64,000 nt of DNA, from the NCBI GenBank assembly GCA_020062545.1, contig JAGUWD010000005.1, positions 61,952 through 125,951 on the forward strand, in the 5' to 3' direction. Position 1 is the stretch's first letter; each line of letters opens with the position of its first letter. This DNA comes from Thermodesulfovibrionales bacterium. GTDB taxonomy: Bacteria; Nitrospirota; Thermodesulfovibrionia; Thermodesulfovibrionales; Dissulfurispiraceae. Below are positions 1 through 8,837 of this stretch, piece after piece. The translations under genes were made by a program, and so were the position numbers. The notes beneath the pieces were generated by a model. It was given only the letters and a program-made list of their open reading frames with translations, ran no database searches and was not told the origin of the DNA.

Positions 1-483
1 CATGTTTATTTTTATAGGCAGAAGCCCGGCGTTTTCTGCCTCGTCGATTCCTTCCAGCACATCGTTTATATCCCCTCCCCTTGTTATCTCCCTGTATCTC
101 TCCGGACGGAGGGAGTCGAGGCTCACATTGACCCTCCTTAATCCTGCTGATGCAAGGGATCTGGCATATTTTTTAAGCAAAAGGCCGTTAGTTGTGAGGC
201 TTATATCCTCGATGCCTCCTATGCTGTTTATGGATGAGACCAAATAGGGCAGGTCTTTTCTTATAAGAGGCTCTCCACCTGTGAGTCTTATCTTTCTTAC
301 GCCGAGACCTGCTGCAATTCTGACTATCCTTATAATTTCTTCATAGCCGAGGATATCTTTATGCTCGATCGGTTTTATACCTTCCGATGGCATGCAGTAG
401 ATGCATCTGAGATTGCACCGGTCAGTAATGGAAATACGCATGTAATCGATAATACGCTGGTATTTATCTTTTATCAGGCTCAT
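1..483 (-). CDS. moaA: GTP 3',8-cyclase MoaA, N-terminal part (runs off window)
   Basis: Radical SAM enzyme of the first step of molybdenum cofactor synthesis (GTP to cyclic pyranopterin precursor). The 161 codons visible on the minus strand start with MSLIKDKYQRIIDYMRIS and contain the radical-SAM cluster motif CNLRCIYCMP, followed by a GGEPL motif and an NVSLDSL stretch, all standard MoaA landmarks. The reading frame is open to the window edge, so the C-terminal cluster region is missing here. It lies downstream of cpoB on the same strand, with a short hairpin between. Mo cofactor is needed by the molybdoenzyme at 61276-63363. Confidence 0.93.
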   Translation of the reverse strand, partial: MSLIKDKYQRIIDYMRISITDRCNLRCIYCMPSEGIKPIEHKDILGYEEIIRIVRIAAGLGVRKIRLTGGEPLIRKDLPYLVSSINSIGGIEDISLTTNGLLLKKYARSLASAGLRRVNVSLDSLRPERYREITRGGDINDVLEGIDEAENAGLLPIKINM

Positions 484-492
484 TTACTCTGC

Positions 493-513
493 AAGGGGGA
501 CTTTGTCCCCTTT
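493..513. other. short GC hairpin between cpoB and moaA
   Basis: GGGGAC and GTCCCC are separated by TTT, making a compact 6-bp stem that A/T flanks extend slightly. There is no long U-tract on the minus strand, so it may be a weak terminator or an mRNA processing hairpin between cpoB and moaA. Function is inferred. Confidence 0.35.
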
Positions 514-531
514 GCGATAACCCCCTTATGC

Positions 532-1488
<957 letters not shown>

Positions 1489-1499
1489 GTCTTTCCCAT

Positions 1500-1523
1500 T
1501 TTGCTTGCCTATTGCCCATTGCC
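1500..1523. repeat. degenerate 7-nt repeat at the pal-cpoB junction
   Basis: Units of the type GCCTATT-GCCCATT-GCCTCAT lie in the spacer between pal and cpoB. The same word family (GCCTATA, GCCCATA) recurs at 16375-16438 and 32536-32610. Confidence 0.6.
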
Positions 1524-2114
1524 TCATTGACGTCCCCCTTCAACAAGTACAAAGTGCGCCCTTCTGTTTTTTGCCCAGCACTCTTCTGTCTGTTCGGCAC
1601 AAAGGGGTTTTTCTTCACCATAGCTTATTGTCTCGACCTTGCCGGAGGGAATGCCGAGGGACATCAGGTATTCCTTTGCAGAGTTTGCCCTTCTATCCCC
1701 GAGTCCGAGGTTGTATTCATTTGTGCCTCTTTCGTCACAGTGCCCTTCGATAATTATCTTTATATTTTTATTTCCCGAAAGTATGGCTGACACCTCTTTC
1801 AATACAGGTTTTGCATCGTCCCTTATGTCATACCTGTCGTAATCAAAGTGAATATCCTGAATCCGTGACTGAAGTTCTTTGAACGTAGACTGAACGTCTG
1901 CTGGCTGTGCCTTTGACAACTGCTTTTCGGTGATGGATTCTTTGGGGAGTTCCTTTGCGGCAGTGGCATCGGCTGTTGTTTTTTTATCCTCTGTTTTCAT
2001 TACTTCAGGCTGTGCAGGAGGCTGTTCCGATACCCCGGCTATTTTCCTCTGAGCGCATCCATTTATTAAAGTTATTGCTAAAACTATAAAAATTGCAGCA
2101 CATAAGCGTCTCAT
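1524..2114 (-). CDS. pal: Peptidoglycan-associated lipoprotein Pal (OmpA-type domain)
   Basis: Outer-membrane lipoprotein that binds peptidoglycan as part of the Tol-Pal envelope complex. 196 aa from the ATG at 2114; this start is preferred over the ATG 12 nt upstream because that codon sits on the GGAGGT ribosome site. Signal peptide with lipobox INGC (Cys20), a Gln/Lys-rich linker to about residue 85, then an OmpA/MotB domain with IHFDYDRYDIRDDA, the peptidoglycan-binding stretch IIEGHCDERGTNEYN and GDRRANSAKEYL. The C-terminus KNRRAHFVL is typical of Pal. It is transcribed away from the kinase at 2221 and is followed by cpoB. Confidence 0.93.
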   Translation of the reverse strand: MRRLCAAIFIVLAITLINGCAQRKIAGVSEQPPAQPEVMKTEDKKTTADATAAKELPKESITEKQLSKAQPADVQSTFKELQSRIQDIHFDYDRYDIRDDAKPVLKEVSAILSGNKNIKIIIEGHCDERGTNEYNLGLGDRRANSAKEYLMSLGIPSGKVETISYGEEKPLCAEQTEECWAKNRRAHFVLVEGGRQ

Positions 2115-2220
2115 CTTTACCTCCATGAGTTTGGTTTATTCTGTAATTTAGCAAATATCTCATTTCTATGCAACACTGCTTTAATTGACTCTGCATTCCT
2201 TGTAAGGGTATTATTAAACA

Positions 2221-3354
2221 ATGCAAAAAAAATCTCTGAATTCCCTTACAGGCAAGCTCATACTGGCTATAGGCACAATGATGCTTATTGTGGGCCTGAT
2301 TTTTGCTTACATATTCATCAAACAAAACCCTGACATTAAACTTGAGGTCGTGCTTTTTTACGGAGGATTTTTTGTCGTTGCCATATCTTTTCTCTTGTGT
2401 CTGATCCTCTATAATTTCGTCACAAAACCCATATCGCTTCTGGTTGATGGCATGAACAAACTATCCAGAGGGGATATGGACTACAGGATTAACCTTAATA
2501 CAAAGGATGAGATAGGAATGCTGGCGAATTCGTTCAATTCCATGGTGGAGGAGCTTAAACAGTACAGGGACAAGATGGAGAACTGGACAAAAAACCTTGA
2601 GGAAGAGGTGCAGAAAAAGACTGCAGAAATAGTCAGGGCTCAGGAGCAATTGATAAATGCCGAGAAGCTTGCATCCCTCGGCAGAATGGCTGCGGGCGTG
2701 GCCCACGAATTGAACAGCCCTCTAACAGGCATAGTTACATTTGCCCATTTAATGGCGAAGCGCATACCTCCAGAAAATGCACAGGATGCGGAGGATTTAA
2801 AGGTCATCATAGATCAGGCAGAGAGGTGCTCAAAGATCGTCAGGGGGCTTCTTGGATTCTCGAGAAAGACTGCATCGGAAAAGGCTCATGTTGATATGAA
2901 TACATTGATAGAAAATACGTTATCAATGGTCAGGAATCAGGCAAAATTTTACAATATCACCTTTGATGTCCGGCTCGATAAATCCATACCCGAGGTAAAT
3001 GCGGATCCCAATCAGATACAGCAGGTATTTCTCAACCTCCTTATAAATGCAGCAGATGCAATGGAGGAAAAAGGCAAAATAACCATATCATCGAGGATGA
3101 TAGAGGATGGTGCAGATAGGTTTGTAGAAATCGAATTTACTGATACAGGACCGGGCATTCCAGAAGAAATACGGAGCAAGGTATTCGAGCCTTTCTTCAC
3201 AACAAAGCCTGCCGGCAAAGGCACAGGGCTCGGGCTTGCTGTAAGCTACGGCATTATCAAAAAACATGAAGGGCAGATATTCGTAAAAAGCGAACCCGGG
3301 CATGGCGCAAGCTTTTTCATCCGCCTGCCTGTAAATAAAACAGACAAAGGTTAA
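2221..3354 (+). CDS. Membrane sensor histidine kinase (HAMP-HisKA-HATPase)
   Basis: Two-component kinase, 377 aa. Two transmembrane helices (about 9-31 and 37-58) enclose almost no extracytoplasmic loop, so it probably senses a membrane or cytoplasmic signal. HAMP follows (about 59-112), then a coiled coil, then HisKA with VAHELNSPLTG (phospho-acceptor His162). The HATPase has an N box (NLLINAADAM), DTGPGIP, FFTTK and GTGLGLAVSYGI. It is the first gene of an eight-gene run (2221-7566) with spacings of a few bases. Its likely partners are the receivers at 5792 and 6163, and perhaps those fused to the NuoE and GcvH-like domains. The ligand is unknown. Confidence 0.9.
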   Translation: MQKKSLNSLTGKLILAIGTMMLIVGLIFAYIFIKQNPDIKLEVVLFYGGFFVVAISFLLCLILYNFVTKPISLLVDGMNKLSRGDMDYRINLNTKDEIGMLANSFNSMVEELKQYRDKMENWTKNLEEEVQKKTAEIVRAQEQLINAEKLASLGRMAAGVAHELNSPLTGIVTFAHLMAKRIPPENAQDAEDLKVIIDQAERCSKIVRGLLGFSRKTASEKAHVDMNTLIENTLSMVRNQAKFYNITFDVRLDKSIPEVNADPNQIQQVFLNLLINAADAMEEKGKITISSRMIEDGADRFVEIEFTDTGPGIPEEIRSKVFEPFFTTKPAGKGTGLGLAVSYGIIKKHEGQIFVKSEPGHGASFFIRLPVNKTDKG

Positions 3355-3356
3355 AT

Positions 3357-3707
3357 ATGAAACTGAACGATATAGCAGAGATAGTTGATGGACATATAAT
3401 TGTAAACAGCACAGGTGGCTCTCCGGACATTGTGTCGGTTTGCAGTACTGATCTCATGAGTGATGTGCTGAGGTTTGCTACAAAGGGGGCATTGCTGGTG
3501 ACTGCCCTGAATCAGTCACAGGTGATCAGGACTGCCGAAATATCGGACATCCCTGCTGTCCTGATGGTTATGGGAAAGAAGATGGAAAGGGAGATGATAG
3601 AGCTTGCAATGGAAAAGAACATTGCGTTGATGGTGACGCATTTGCCTGCGTTTACAGTATGCGGTATGCTGTATGCAGGGGGGCTCAGGAGTTGTCTGGA
3701 GGATTAA
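3357..3707 (+). CDS. DRTGG-domain protein (first copy)
   Basis: A 116-aa cytoplasmic protein consisting of a single DRTGG-like domain: an N-terminal strand region (IAEIVDGHIIVNSTG), SDLMSDVL-type motif (STDLMSDVLRFA) and a C-terminal AFTVCGMLYAGG. Similar small proteins, together with RsbW-like ATPases, PHP proteins and HATPases, are known near NADH-dependent hydrogenase genes in Firmicutes and Thermotogae. Their biochemical role is not established. It starts 2 nt after the kinase stop and its stop overlaps the next start (TAATG), which points to translational coupling. A paralogue lies at 4146-4484. Confidence 0.8.
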   Translation: MKLNDIAEIVDGHIIVNSTGGSPDIVSVCSTDLMSDVLRFATKGALLVTALNQSQVIRTAEISDIPAVLMVMGKKMEREMIELAMEKNIALMVTHLPAFTVCGMLYAGGLRSCLED

Positions 3708-4144
3708 TGAAGATAAAGGATTCCATAGAAGGCTGCTTCCAGCTCATGGGCGGAGATTTTACAAACGCAGGTACTGCCTCGAGCGAATTGAAGAGCATAT
3801 TATCAAAACTCGGTGTGTCACAGGAAGTTGTCAGGCGTGCAGCTATTGCTGCATTTGAGGCAGAGATGAATGTCATAATACACGCAGTAGCAGGAACAAT
3901 GCACTATGTGGTCAGCAGTGAAGAGGTAAGGATAACCCTTACAGACATGGGGCCTGGCATACAAGACATTGAACTGGCAATGCAGGAGGGATATTCCACT
4001 GCCCCTGACTGGGTAAGGGAGATGGGATGGGGCGCAGGCATGGGACTTCCGAATATAAAAAAGAATGCTGATAGATTTAAAATAGATTCGGTTATGGGTG
4101 AAGGCACAACTCTCGAAATAGTCATATATACGAGGAAAGATTAA
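3707..4144 (+). CDS. RsbW/anti-sigma-type serine kinase-like ATPase
   Basis: 145-aa GHKL ATPase of the anti-sigma factor/serine-kinase type. The start at 3707 overlaps the previous stop and has GGAGG 5 nt upstream; a longer frame to 3659 lacks such a site. The Bergerat fold is visible as EAEMNVIIHA (N box), LTDMGPGIQDIELAMQEGYSTAP and GAGMGLPNIKKNAD (G2 box), then GTTLEIVIYT. It has no phospho-acceptor His or membrane segment. It may phosphorylate or bind a neighbour such as the DRTGG proteins; no STAS partner is in the window. Family is clear, target unknown. Confidence 0.85.
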   Translation: MKIKDSIEGCFQLMGGDFTNAGTASSELKSILSKLGVSQEVVRRAAIAAFEAEMNVIIHAVAGTMHYVVSSEEVRITLTDMGPGIQDIELAMQEGYSTAPDWVREMGWGAGMGLPNIKKNADRFKIDSVMGEGTTLEIVIYTRKD

Positions 4145-4145
4145 T

Positions 4146-4484
4146 ATGCTTAAAGTTAATGACATTATCGAAAAAATAGGGCTGGATATAAGGGTAAGCG
4201 GCGATATGTATAAACATGTAACCGGATGCTACATAAGCGATCTACTCTCTGATGTAATGGCTCACAGCAAGGACGGCGAATTATGGATAACCCTCCAGAC
4301 CCATCCGAATATTGTGGCTGTTGCAGTAATAAAAGGACTTTCATGCATAGTTATAACGAATGGCAGACTTCCTGAGCCTGATACTGTTAAGAAGGCCGAA
4401 TCGGAAAACATAACAATTTTAACCACTCCAAAGACAACATTCGAGACAGCAGGACTGCTTTATAACCTCTTAAGAAGTGAATGA
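4146..4484 (+). CDS. DRTGG-domain protein (second copy)
   Basis: 112 aa, paralogous to 3357-3707: MLKVNDIIEKIGLDIRVSG at the N-terminus, a YISDLLSDVMAHS motif matching STDLMSDVLRFA of the first copy, and a C-terminal TFETAGLLYNLL matching AFTVCGMLYAGG. It starts 1 nt after the RsbW-like gene and is followed 4 nt later by the PHP gene. Having two DRTGG proteins flank an RsbW-like ATPase suggests a small protein complex, but no activity can be read from the sequence. Confidence 0.78.
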   Translation: MLKVNDIIEKIGLDIRVSGDMYKHVTGCYISDLLSDVMAHSKDGELWITLQTHPNIVAVAVIKGLSCIVITNGRLPEPDTVKKAESENITILTTPKTTFETAGLLYNLLRSE

Positions 4485-4488
4485 GTAA

Positions 4489-5232
4489 ATGAAGCGATTC
4501 GTTGCAGACCTGCACATCCACACCTGCCTGTCCCCTTGTGCCGAACTGGATATGACCCCACTCCGTATAATAGATGCAGCAGTTAAAAAAAGACTTGATG
4601 TAATAGCCATATCAGACCATAACTCGGCAGAGAATGCCGGGATTGCCATGAAGATAGCTCAGGATAAGGGAATAAAGGTTCTGCCTGCAATGGAGGTTAC
4701 ATCCTATGAGGAGGCGCATGTCCTTGCCATTTTTGATTCCATAGAGAAGGTTATGGGTATGCAGGAGATCATATATAAGAACCTCCCTGACGGTATAAAC
4801 GATGAAAGGCTGAGCGGCTATCAGGTGGTAGTCAATGAGAGAGATGAAGTGCTCGGATTCAACAAAAGGATTCTTTTCGGCGCTACAGGCCTTTCTCTCA
4901 AAGCCATTGTTGATGCCACCCATTTCTTTGGAGGAATTGCTGTTGCAAGCCATATAGACAAGGAGATCTTCAGCGTTATCTCTCAATTGGGTTTTATTCC
5001 AGATGATATTGCATTCGACGCCCTCGAAATCTCGTATAATACAAAAAGGCAAAGGGCTGAGTCAGTGTTCGGGGCTTACAAATCAATTCCATGGATAACG
5101 TCATCAGATGCTCATCACCTTAATGACATAGGCAGGAGGACCACATCGTTTTTCTTAGAGGAACTTTCTTTTGAGGAGATAAAAATGGCACTCAAAGGGG
5201 AGAGAAGGATAGAATGGAGTAATGTGGAGTAA
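4489..5232 (+). CDS. PHP-domain metal-dependent phosphoesterase-like protein
   Basis: 247-aa PHP protein. The metal-binding signature appears in order: DLHIHTCLSPCAELD near the N-terminus, ISDHNSAENAG, an EVTSYEEAHVLAIF segment, VASHIDKE, and a C-terminal SSDAHHLNDIG. These are the His/Asp/Glu positions that hold metal ions in PHP phosphoesterases (DNA polymerase PHP, histidinol phosphatase, TrpH). The substrate is unknown. Its ATG follows the second DRTGG gene by 4 nt and its stop overlaps the next start by one base, so it is co-translated with a HATPase protein. PHP proteins recur in this kind of DRTGG/RsbW cluster. Confidence 0.87.
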   Translation: MKRFVADLHIHTCLSPCAELDMTPLRIIDAAVKKRLDVIAISDHNSAENAGIAMKIAQDKGIKVLPAMEVTSYEEAHVLAIFDSIEKVMGMQEIIYKNLPDGINDERLSGYQVVVNERDEVLGFNKRILFGATGLSLKAIVDATHFFGGIAVASHIDKEIFSVISQLGFIPDDIAFDALEISYNTKRQRAESVFGAYKSIPWITSSDAHHLNDIGRRTTSFFLEELSFEEIKMALKGERRIEWSNVE

Positions 5233-5777
5233 TGGAAGACCTGTCACTTCACATACTCGATATTGCAGAGAATTCTATAGATGCAGGCGCTAAAAAAGTA
5301 GAAATAGAGATAATTGCCAGAGCAGCAGATGATAGGCTTATACTAAGGATAAGGGATGACGGGAGAGGAATGGATGAAGACATGATAAGGATGGTTAAAG
5401 ACCCATTTTTTACAACAAAGACCGTCAGGCAGAAAAAGTTCGGCCTCGGCATACCACTTCTTGCTCAGGCTGCCGAGGAGTGCAACGGCAAATTCTCTAT
5501 AGAATCAGAAGTTGGCAAAGGCACAGTTATTACAGCAGAGTTTCAGCACAGCCACGTAGACATAAAACCACTGGGTGATATAGGCTCTACAATGACAGTA
5601 CTCATAGGCGGACATCCGGAGATAGATTTTTTGTTTTCCTACGAGAAGGATGGCTTTTCTTATAAACTCGATACAGAGGAGTTGAAGAAGGAATTAAACG
5701 ATGTGCCCATTAATCTGCCGGATGTTTTAAAATTAATAAGAGAAGACATAAATAGCGCCTTGAAAGGAGAAACTTAG
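5232..5777 (+). CDS. Stand-alone HATPase (GHKL) protein
   Basis: 181 aa with only a histidine-kinase-type ATP-binding domain: MEDLSLHILDIAENSIDAGA (N box), IRDDGRGMDED (G1), DPFFTTKTVRQKKFGLGIPLLAQAAEECNG (F and G2 boxes), then a C-terminal extension (about 110-181) unlike HisKA kinases. There is no His-bearing dimerisation domain. Such proteins accompany NADH-linked hydrogenase gene clusters in anaerobes. Here it precedes the receiver at 5792 by 14 nt. It could supply phosphate to receivers or act as a protein kinase; this is inference. Confidence 0.83.
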   Translation: MEDLSLHILDIAENSIDAGAKKVEIEIIARAADDRLILRIRDDGRGMDEDMIRMVKDPFFTTKTVRQKKFGLGIPLLAQAAEECNGKFSIESEVGKGTVITAEFQHSHVDIKPLGDIGSTMTVLIGGHPEIDFLFSYEKDGFSYKLDTEELKKELNDVPINLPDVLKLIREDINSALKGET

Positions 5778-5791
5778 AATAGGGGGCATAA

Positions 5792-6163
5792 ATGGACAAG
5801 GGAAGAATACTCGTGATTGACGATGAAGAGATTGTACAGGTGAGCTGCAAGAGAACGCTTGTTCCCGAAGGATATGTGGTCGATGCTGCTGCCTCCGGCA
5901 AAGAGGGTCTTGAGCTTTTTGAAAAATCCAAATACGACCTTGTGCTCATAGACCTGAAAATGCCTGGTATGGACGGCATAGAGGTGCTGGTAAATATAAA
6001 GAGACAACGCCCGGAGCAGAATGTGATGATAATGACAGGCTATGATACTGTCGAGCATATAGTCGAATCCATATCATCGGGCGCTGCCCATTATCTCGAA
6101 AAACCATTTACACCAGATACATTGATCGAGAGGATAAAAGAGGTGCTTGGCCAGGAGATGTAA
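5792..6163 (+). CDS. Single-domain response regulator (CheY-like)
   Basis: 123-aa receiver domain with no output domain: acidic DDEE near the N-terminus, phospho-acceptor Asp in LIDLKMPGMDG, conserved Thr in MIMTGYD and Lys in YLEKPFTP. The segment VSCKRTLVPEGY matches the SCKRIL/SCERILSPEGY segments of the receivers at 6163, 14735 and 15514, which suggests these four receivers derive from one another. The gene overlaps the NtrC-type gene by one base (TAATGATG). It may be a phosphate shuttle or sink between kinase and the fused receivers. Confidence 0.9.
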   Translation: MDKGRILVIDDEEIVQVSCKRTLVPEGYVVDAAASGKEGLELFEKSKYDLVLIDLKMPGMDGIEVLVNIKRQRPEQNVMIMTGYDTVEHIVESISSGAAHYLEKPFTPDTLIERIKEVLGQEM

Positions 6164-7566
6164 TGATGACCTTGATTAACCCGGGCATACTTATTGTTGA
6201 TGACGAAGATATTGTAAGGAAGAGCTGTGTCAGGATACTTTCGCCGCAGGACTATAATCTCGAGACTGCAAAGAATGCGAGCGAAGCCTTGAAGAAACTT
6301 CAGAACGAGTCATTTGATCTCGTGCTCGCAGACCTTGTTATGCCCGATGTAACAGGCATAGACCTTTTGAAAAAAATCAAAGAGGATTGGCCTGAAACAG
6401 AGGTGATAATAATTACAGGGTATGGAACAGTAAAAACCGCAGTGGATGCCCTCAAATACGGTGCATATGACTTCATAGAAAAGCCTTTCACTCCAGAGGT
6501 GCTTTTAAATTCTGTTGAGCGATGCCTCGAAAAGAAAAAGCTCGAACTCGAAAATATAAGGCTCAGGCAGGAGATCAATGCCCTGTATAGTTTAGACAAT
6601 ATCATAGGCACATCAAAGGAGATGCAGAAGGTATTCAAGCTCATAGCTACTGTCGCGCCTACGGGAAGCACCGTATTGATAACGGGCGAGAGCGGCACAG
6701 GAAAGGAGCTTGTTGCACGGGCCGTACATTACAACAGTGCAAGGAGGGAGCAGCCCTTTGTGGTGGTTGACTGCGGCACAATACCCGAAAACCTCATGGA
6801 ATCCGAATTGTTCGGACATACGAAAGGCTCATTCACAGGTGCAATCGCAACAGAAAAAGGGGTTCTCGAGGCAGCCAACGGAGGGACGGTATTTCTTGAT
6901 GAGATAAGCAATCTTCCGATGTCAATGCAGGTGAAGCTTCTGAGGGTATTGCAGGAAAAGGAGTTCAGGCCTGTTGGCAGCAAAAAGACAGTAAAGATCG
7001 ACATAAGGTTTATCGCAGCAACTAACAGGGACCTTTCAGAGATGGTTAAAGAAGGAAAATTCAGGGAAGACTTTTTTTACAGGCTGAATGTATTTCCAAT
7101 CGATATCCCTCCTCTGAGGTACAGAAAAGAAGACATTCCTGCACTTGCATACCATTTCCTCCATAAATACAGCAAGGAAGTCGGAAGGGATGTCCCGCAC
7201 ATCTCCGCGGAGGCCATGCGCCAGCTCATCGCCAATGACTGGCCTGGCAATGTAAGGGAACTCGAAAATGTAATCCACAGGGCAGTAATAGTTTGCGAAG
7301 GCAGGATGCTCAAGCCAGAGCATATAATAATACCTCTGAATCGGGAAGAAGAAATAGAAATCCCGAAGACACTGGATGAGTTGAAACTAAAGAAAAAAGA
7401 CTTAAGGACAAGGTCCATAGAGGATATAGAGAAGAGCTTTCTCATTGCCGCGCTTAAGCGCAATGACTGGAATATTACAAAGGCTGCTGCAGAGGTTGGC
7501 ATGCAGAGGACGAATTTCCATGGGCTTCTGAAGAAATACAATATCTCAAAGGGGAAGGTGGATTAG
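6163..7566 (+). CDS. NtrC-family sigma-54 activator
   Basis: 467 aa. Receiver (about 1-125; Asp in LADLVMPDVTG), AAA+ domain with Walker A GESGTGKE at 175, GSFTGA sigma-54 contact loop at 222-227, Walker B GGTVFLDEIS and arginine-finger region, then a Fis-type helix-turn-helix (NDWNITKAAAEVGMQRTNFHGLL). It would activate sigma-54 promoters when phosphorylated. The nearest good sigma-54 promoter is at 14685-14700, ahead of the receiver-NuoEFG operon and beyond the accessory island. It is the last gene of the 2221-7566 operon; a small Cys protein follows 2 nt later. Confidence 0.94.
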   Translation: MMTLINPGILIVDDEDIVRKSCVRILSPQDYNLETAKNASEALKKLQNESFDLVLADLVMPDVTGIDLLKKIKEDWPETEVIIITGYGTVKTAVDALKYGAYDFIEKPFTPEVLLNSVERCLEKKKLELENIRLRQEINALYSLDNIIGTSKEMQKVFKLIATVAPTGSTVLITGESGTGKELVARAVHYNSARREQPFVVVDCGTIPENLMESELFGHTKGSFTGAIATEKGVLEAANGGTVFLDEISNLPMSMQVKLLRVLQEKEFRPVGSKKTVKIDIRFIAATNRDLSEMVKEGKFREDFFYRLNVFPIDIPPLRYRKEDIPALAYHFLHKYSKEVGRDVPHISAEAMRQLIANDWPGNVRELENVIHRAVIVCEGRMLKPEHIIIPLNREEEIEIPKTLDELKLKKKDLRTRSIEDIEKSFLIAALKRNDWNITKAAAEVGMQRTNFHGLLKKYNISKGKVD

Positions 7567-7568
7567 CG

Positions 7569-7760
7569 ATACAGCAAAAAATCGACTGTTTTAAATGCAA
7601 ACACCTTTACATCACATGGGACAAAGGCTTTCCTTATGGATGCAAGGCCATGGGATTCAAGACAAAGAACATGCCCTCTGACGAAGTTTTCAAAGCCTCT
7701 GCAATGGAGTGCTTGAAATACGAGGAAAAGGACAAAAATCATAGAAACATTCTAAGATAA
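7569..7760 (+). CDS. small CxxC protein without a standard start codon
   Basis: 63 codons reading IQQKIDCFKCKHLYITWDKG, then GCKAMGFKTKNMP and a SAMECLKYEEK tail. This resembles a short Cys-rich family of anaerobic bacteria (often labelled uracil-DNA glycosylase without support) that normally begins with Met at this point. Here the codon is ATA (7569), with AAGGGGAAGG 10 nt upstream, and no ATG, GTG or TTG exists in frame within the preceding 60 nt. Either ATA is used, or an ATG has mutated, or the base is a sequencing error. Three of the four Cys positions look metal-binding. Its stop codon overlaps the edge of repeat A1. Confidence 0.6.
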   Translation: MQQKIDCFKCKHLYITWDKGFPYGCKAMGFKTKNMPSDEVFKASAMECLKYEEKDKNHRNILR

Positions 7761-7798
7761 ACAGCCTTGCCTGCCTCTCTGGCAATAAGATTGTCGAA
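7756..7798. repeat. Repeat A, copy 1
   Basis: About 43 nt shared with 8674-8723 and 9356-9403 (common words GATAAAC.GCCTTGCCTGC, TCTCTGGCAA, GAGATTGTC). Read on the minus strand all three encode the same peptide end, FDN-L/V-AREAGKAVYL. This copy lacks the terminal stop. It marks the left edge of the accessory island. Confidence 0.85.
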
Positions 7799-7871
7799 AG
7801 TATAGTTTTCAAGGTTTGTAAAAAACAAAAATATGCTCATGCATGATTAAAAGGAGGGGATAGCATTGGGA

Positions 7872-8225
7872 TTAGTAAAACTCTTGTAAAAATCTCAGTT
7901 GGTTATCAATTTCTCCATCTTTGGTAACAGCAAGCAATTTGAGAGTTAGCCTTATTAACTCTGCAATTTTGATTTCAGGAGATATGATAATTCCTTTGTG
8001 GCGTCTGCCTTCTTCGAGCCATGCCCTATGCAGTTTTGTAAAGTCGCCAATATTAAAAGTAAGTATTGCCCTGCCCTGAACCGCAGCAAATGCAAACTGC
8101 TCCAAATCAGTTTTCCCGAGCATCCCTGCATCTTTAGCAGACAAAACATCATGATTGAATTGTTTTAATATTAAAGCGAGGTCAATAGGAATCATTTCAT
8201 CAAGATAAAGCTTAATATCAGCCAT
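7872..8225 (-). CDS. DUF5615 PIN-like toxin
   Basis: 117 aa from the ATG at 8225 (TGATG overlap with the upstream antitoxin stop; a GTG 3 nt earlier is the alternative). The family is a small PIN-like nuclease type: N-terminal IKLYLDEMIPIDLALIL with the first acidic residue, VLSAKDAGMLGKTDLEQFAFA, and AILTFNIGDFTKLH carrying the later acidic site. It is the second gene of a minus-strand pair with a DUF433 protein, the usual toxin-antitoxin pairing. It presumably cleaves RNA when free of its partner. Repeat A copies flank the pair. Confidence 0.82.
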   Translation of the reverse strand: MADIKLYLDEMIPIDLALILKQFNHDVLSAKDAGMLGKTDLEQFAFAAVQGRAILTFNIGDFTKLHRAWLEEGRRHKGIIISPEIKIAELIRLTLKLLAVTKDGEIDNQLRFLQEFY

Positions 8226-8623
8226 CACTTATATTTTTCAGGAAGGGTTTCCCATGTATATGTCTTTTCTTTTTCATCCTCTGACAATTTCTCAAACTCT
8301 TCTTCTGTTACAAGCCGGTCAATCCCGTATTCACCAACAACCAATCGCATATTATATCTTTTCATAATCGCTCTGAGTGTATTCTCCTGAATTTCCTGTT
8401 CAATCTCGCTTTTATGATCAAAATAATAGCTGATGGCATCATGGATCTGCGCAAATGTAAGATGAGGATAGCCACGGAGGATATCTTCTGCAGAACGCCC
8501 GCTTTTTACCATTGAGGCGATTAAGCGCACTGTAATCCTTGTGCCGGATATAACAGGCGAACCGCCGCAGATTTCCGGATTCTTGATAATGTAAGGATGT
8601 TCGGTCTTTAATTCTGCAAGCAT
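8225..8623 (-). CDS. DUF433 antitoxin-type protein
   Basis: 132 aa. The start ATG at 8623 is chosen because AGGAGGA lies 9 nt upstream, inside the longer frame to 8644. The DUF433 core is KNPEICGGSPVISGTRITVRLIASMVKSG, then SAEDILRGYPHLTFAQIHDAISYYFDH, which is a helix-turn-helix-like DNA-binding fold. A longer C-terminal tail than usual (from about residue 80) is rich in Glu/Lys. DUF433 proteins accompany DUF5615 PIN-like toxins and probably both neutralise them and repress the operon. It overlaps the toxin gene by one base. Confidence 0.82.
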   Translation of the reverse strand: MLAELKTEHPYIIKNPEICGGSPVISGTRITVRLIASMVKSGRSAEDILRGYPHLTFAQIHDAISYYFDHKSEIEQEIQENTLRAIMKRYNMRLVVGEYGIDRLVTEEEFEKLSEDEKEKTYTWETLPEKYK

Positions 8624-8673
8624 TGCGGATTTCCTCCTAAGCAAATAATATCAAAATCGCTCTGAAAGATGCA

Positions 8674-8723
8674 ATTTACAGATAAACCGCCTTGCCTGCC
8701 TCTCTGGCAATGAGATTGTCGAA
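8674..8723. repeat. Repeat A, copy 2
   Basis: Shares about 43-50 nt with copies at 7756 and 9356, including ATTTACAGATAAACCGCC with copy 3. It lies between the DUF433/DUF5615 pair and hicAB and forms the 3' end of a truncated reading frame. Confidence 0.85.
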
Positions 8724-8831
8724 TTTGTAGTTCTTAAGCCACTGGGATTCACGCTTCAGATTTTTCAGTGCATCTGCCGAATCTGTGCCTTCGGCAATGC
8801 AGATGATTACCACGTCTTCAGTAGGAGGGGA
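8676..8831 (-). pseudogene. 3' remnant of an unidentified gene carrying repeat A
   Basis: An open stretch of 51 codons ending in TAA, with no start codon, reads SPPTEDVVIICIAEGTDSAD, then ALKNLKRESQWLKNYKFDN, then LIAREAGKAVYL. It begins 7 nt past the hicA stop and looks like the tail of a larger gene whose 5' part has been replaced by the hicAB module. I do not recognise the parent family. The last 14 or so residues are repeated at the two other repeat A copies. Confidence 0.5.
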
Positions 8832-8837
8832 TTTAGA

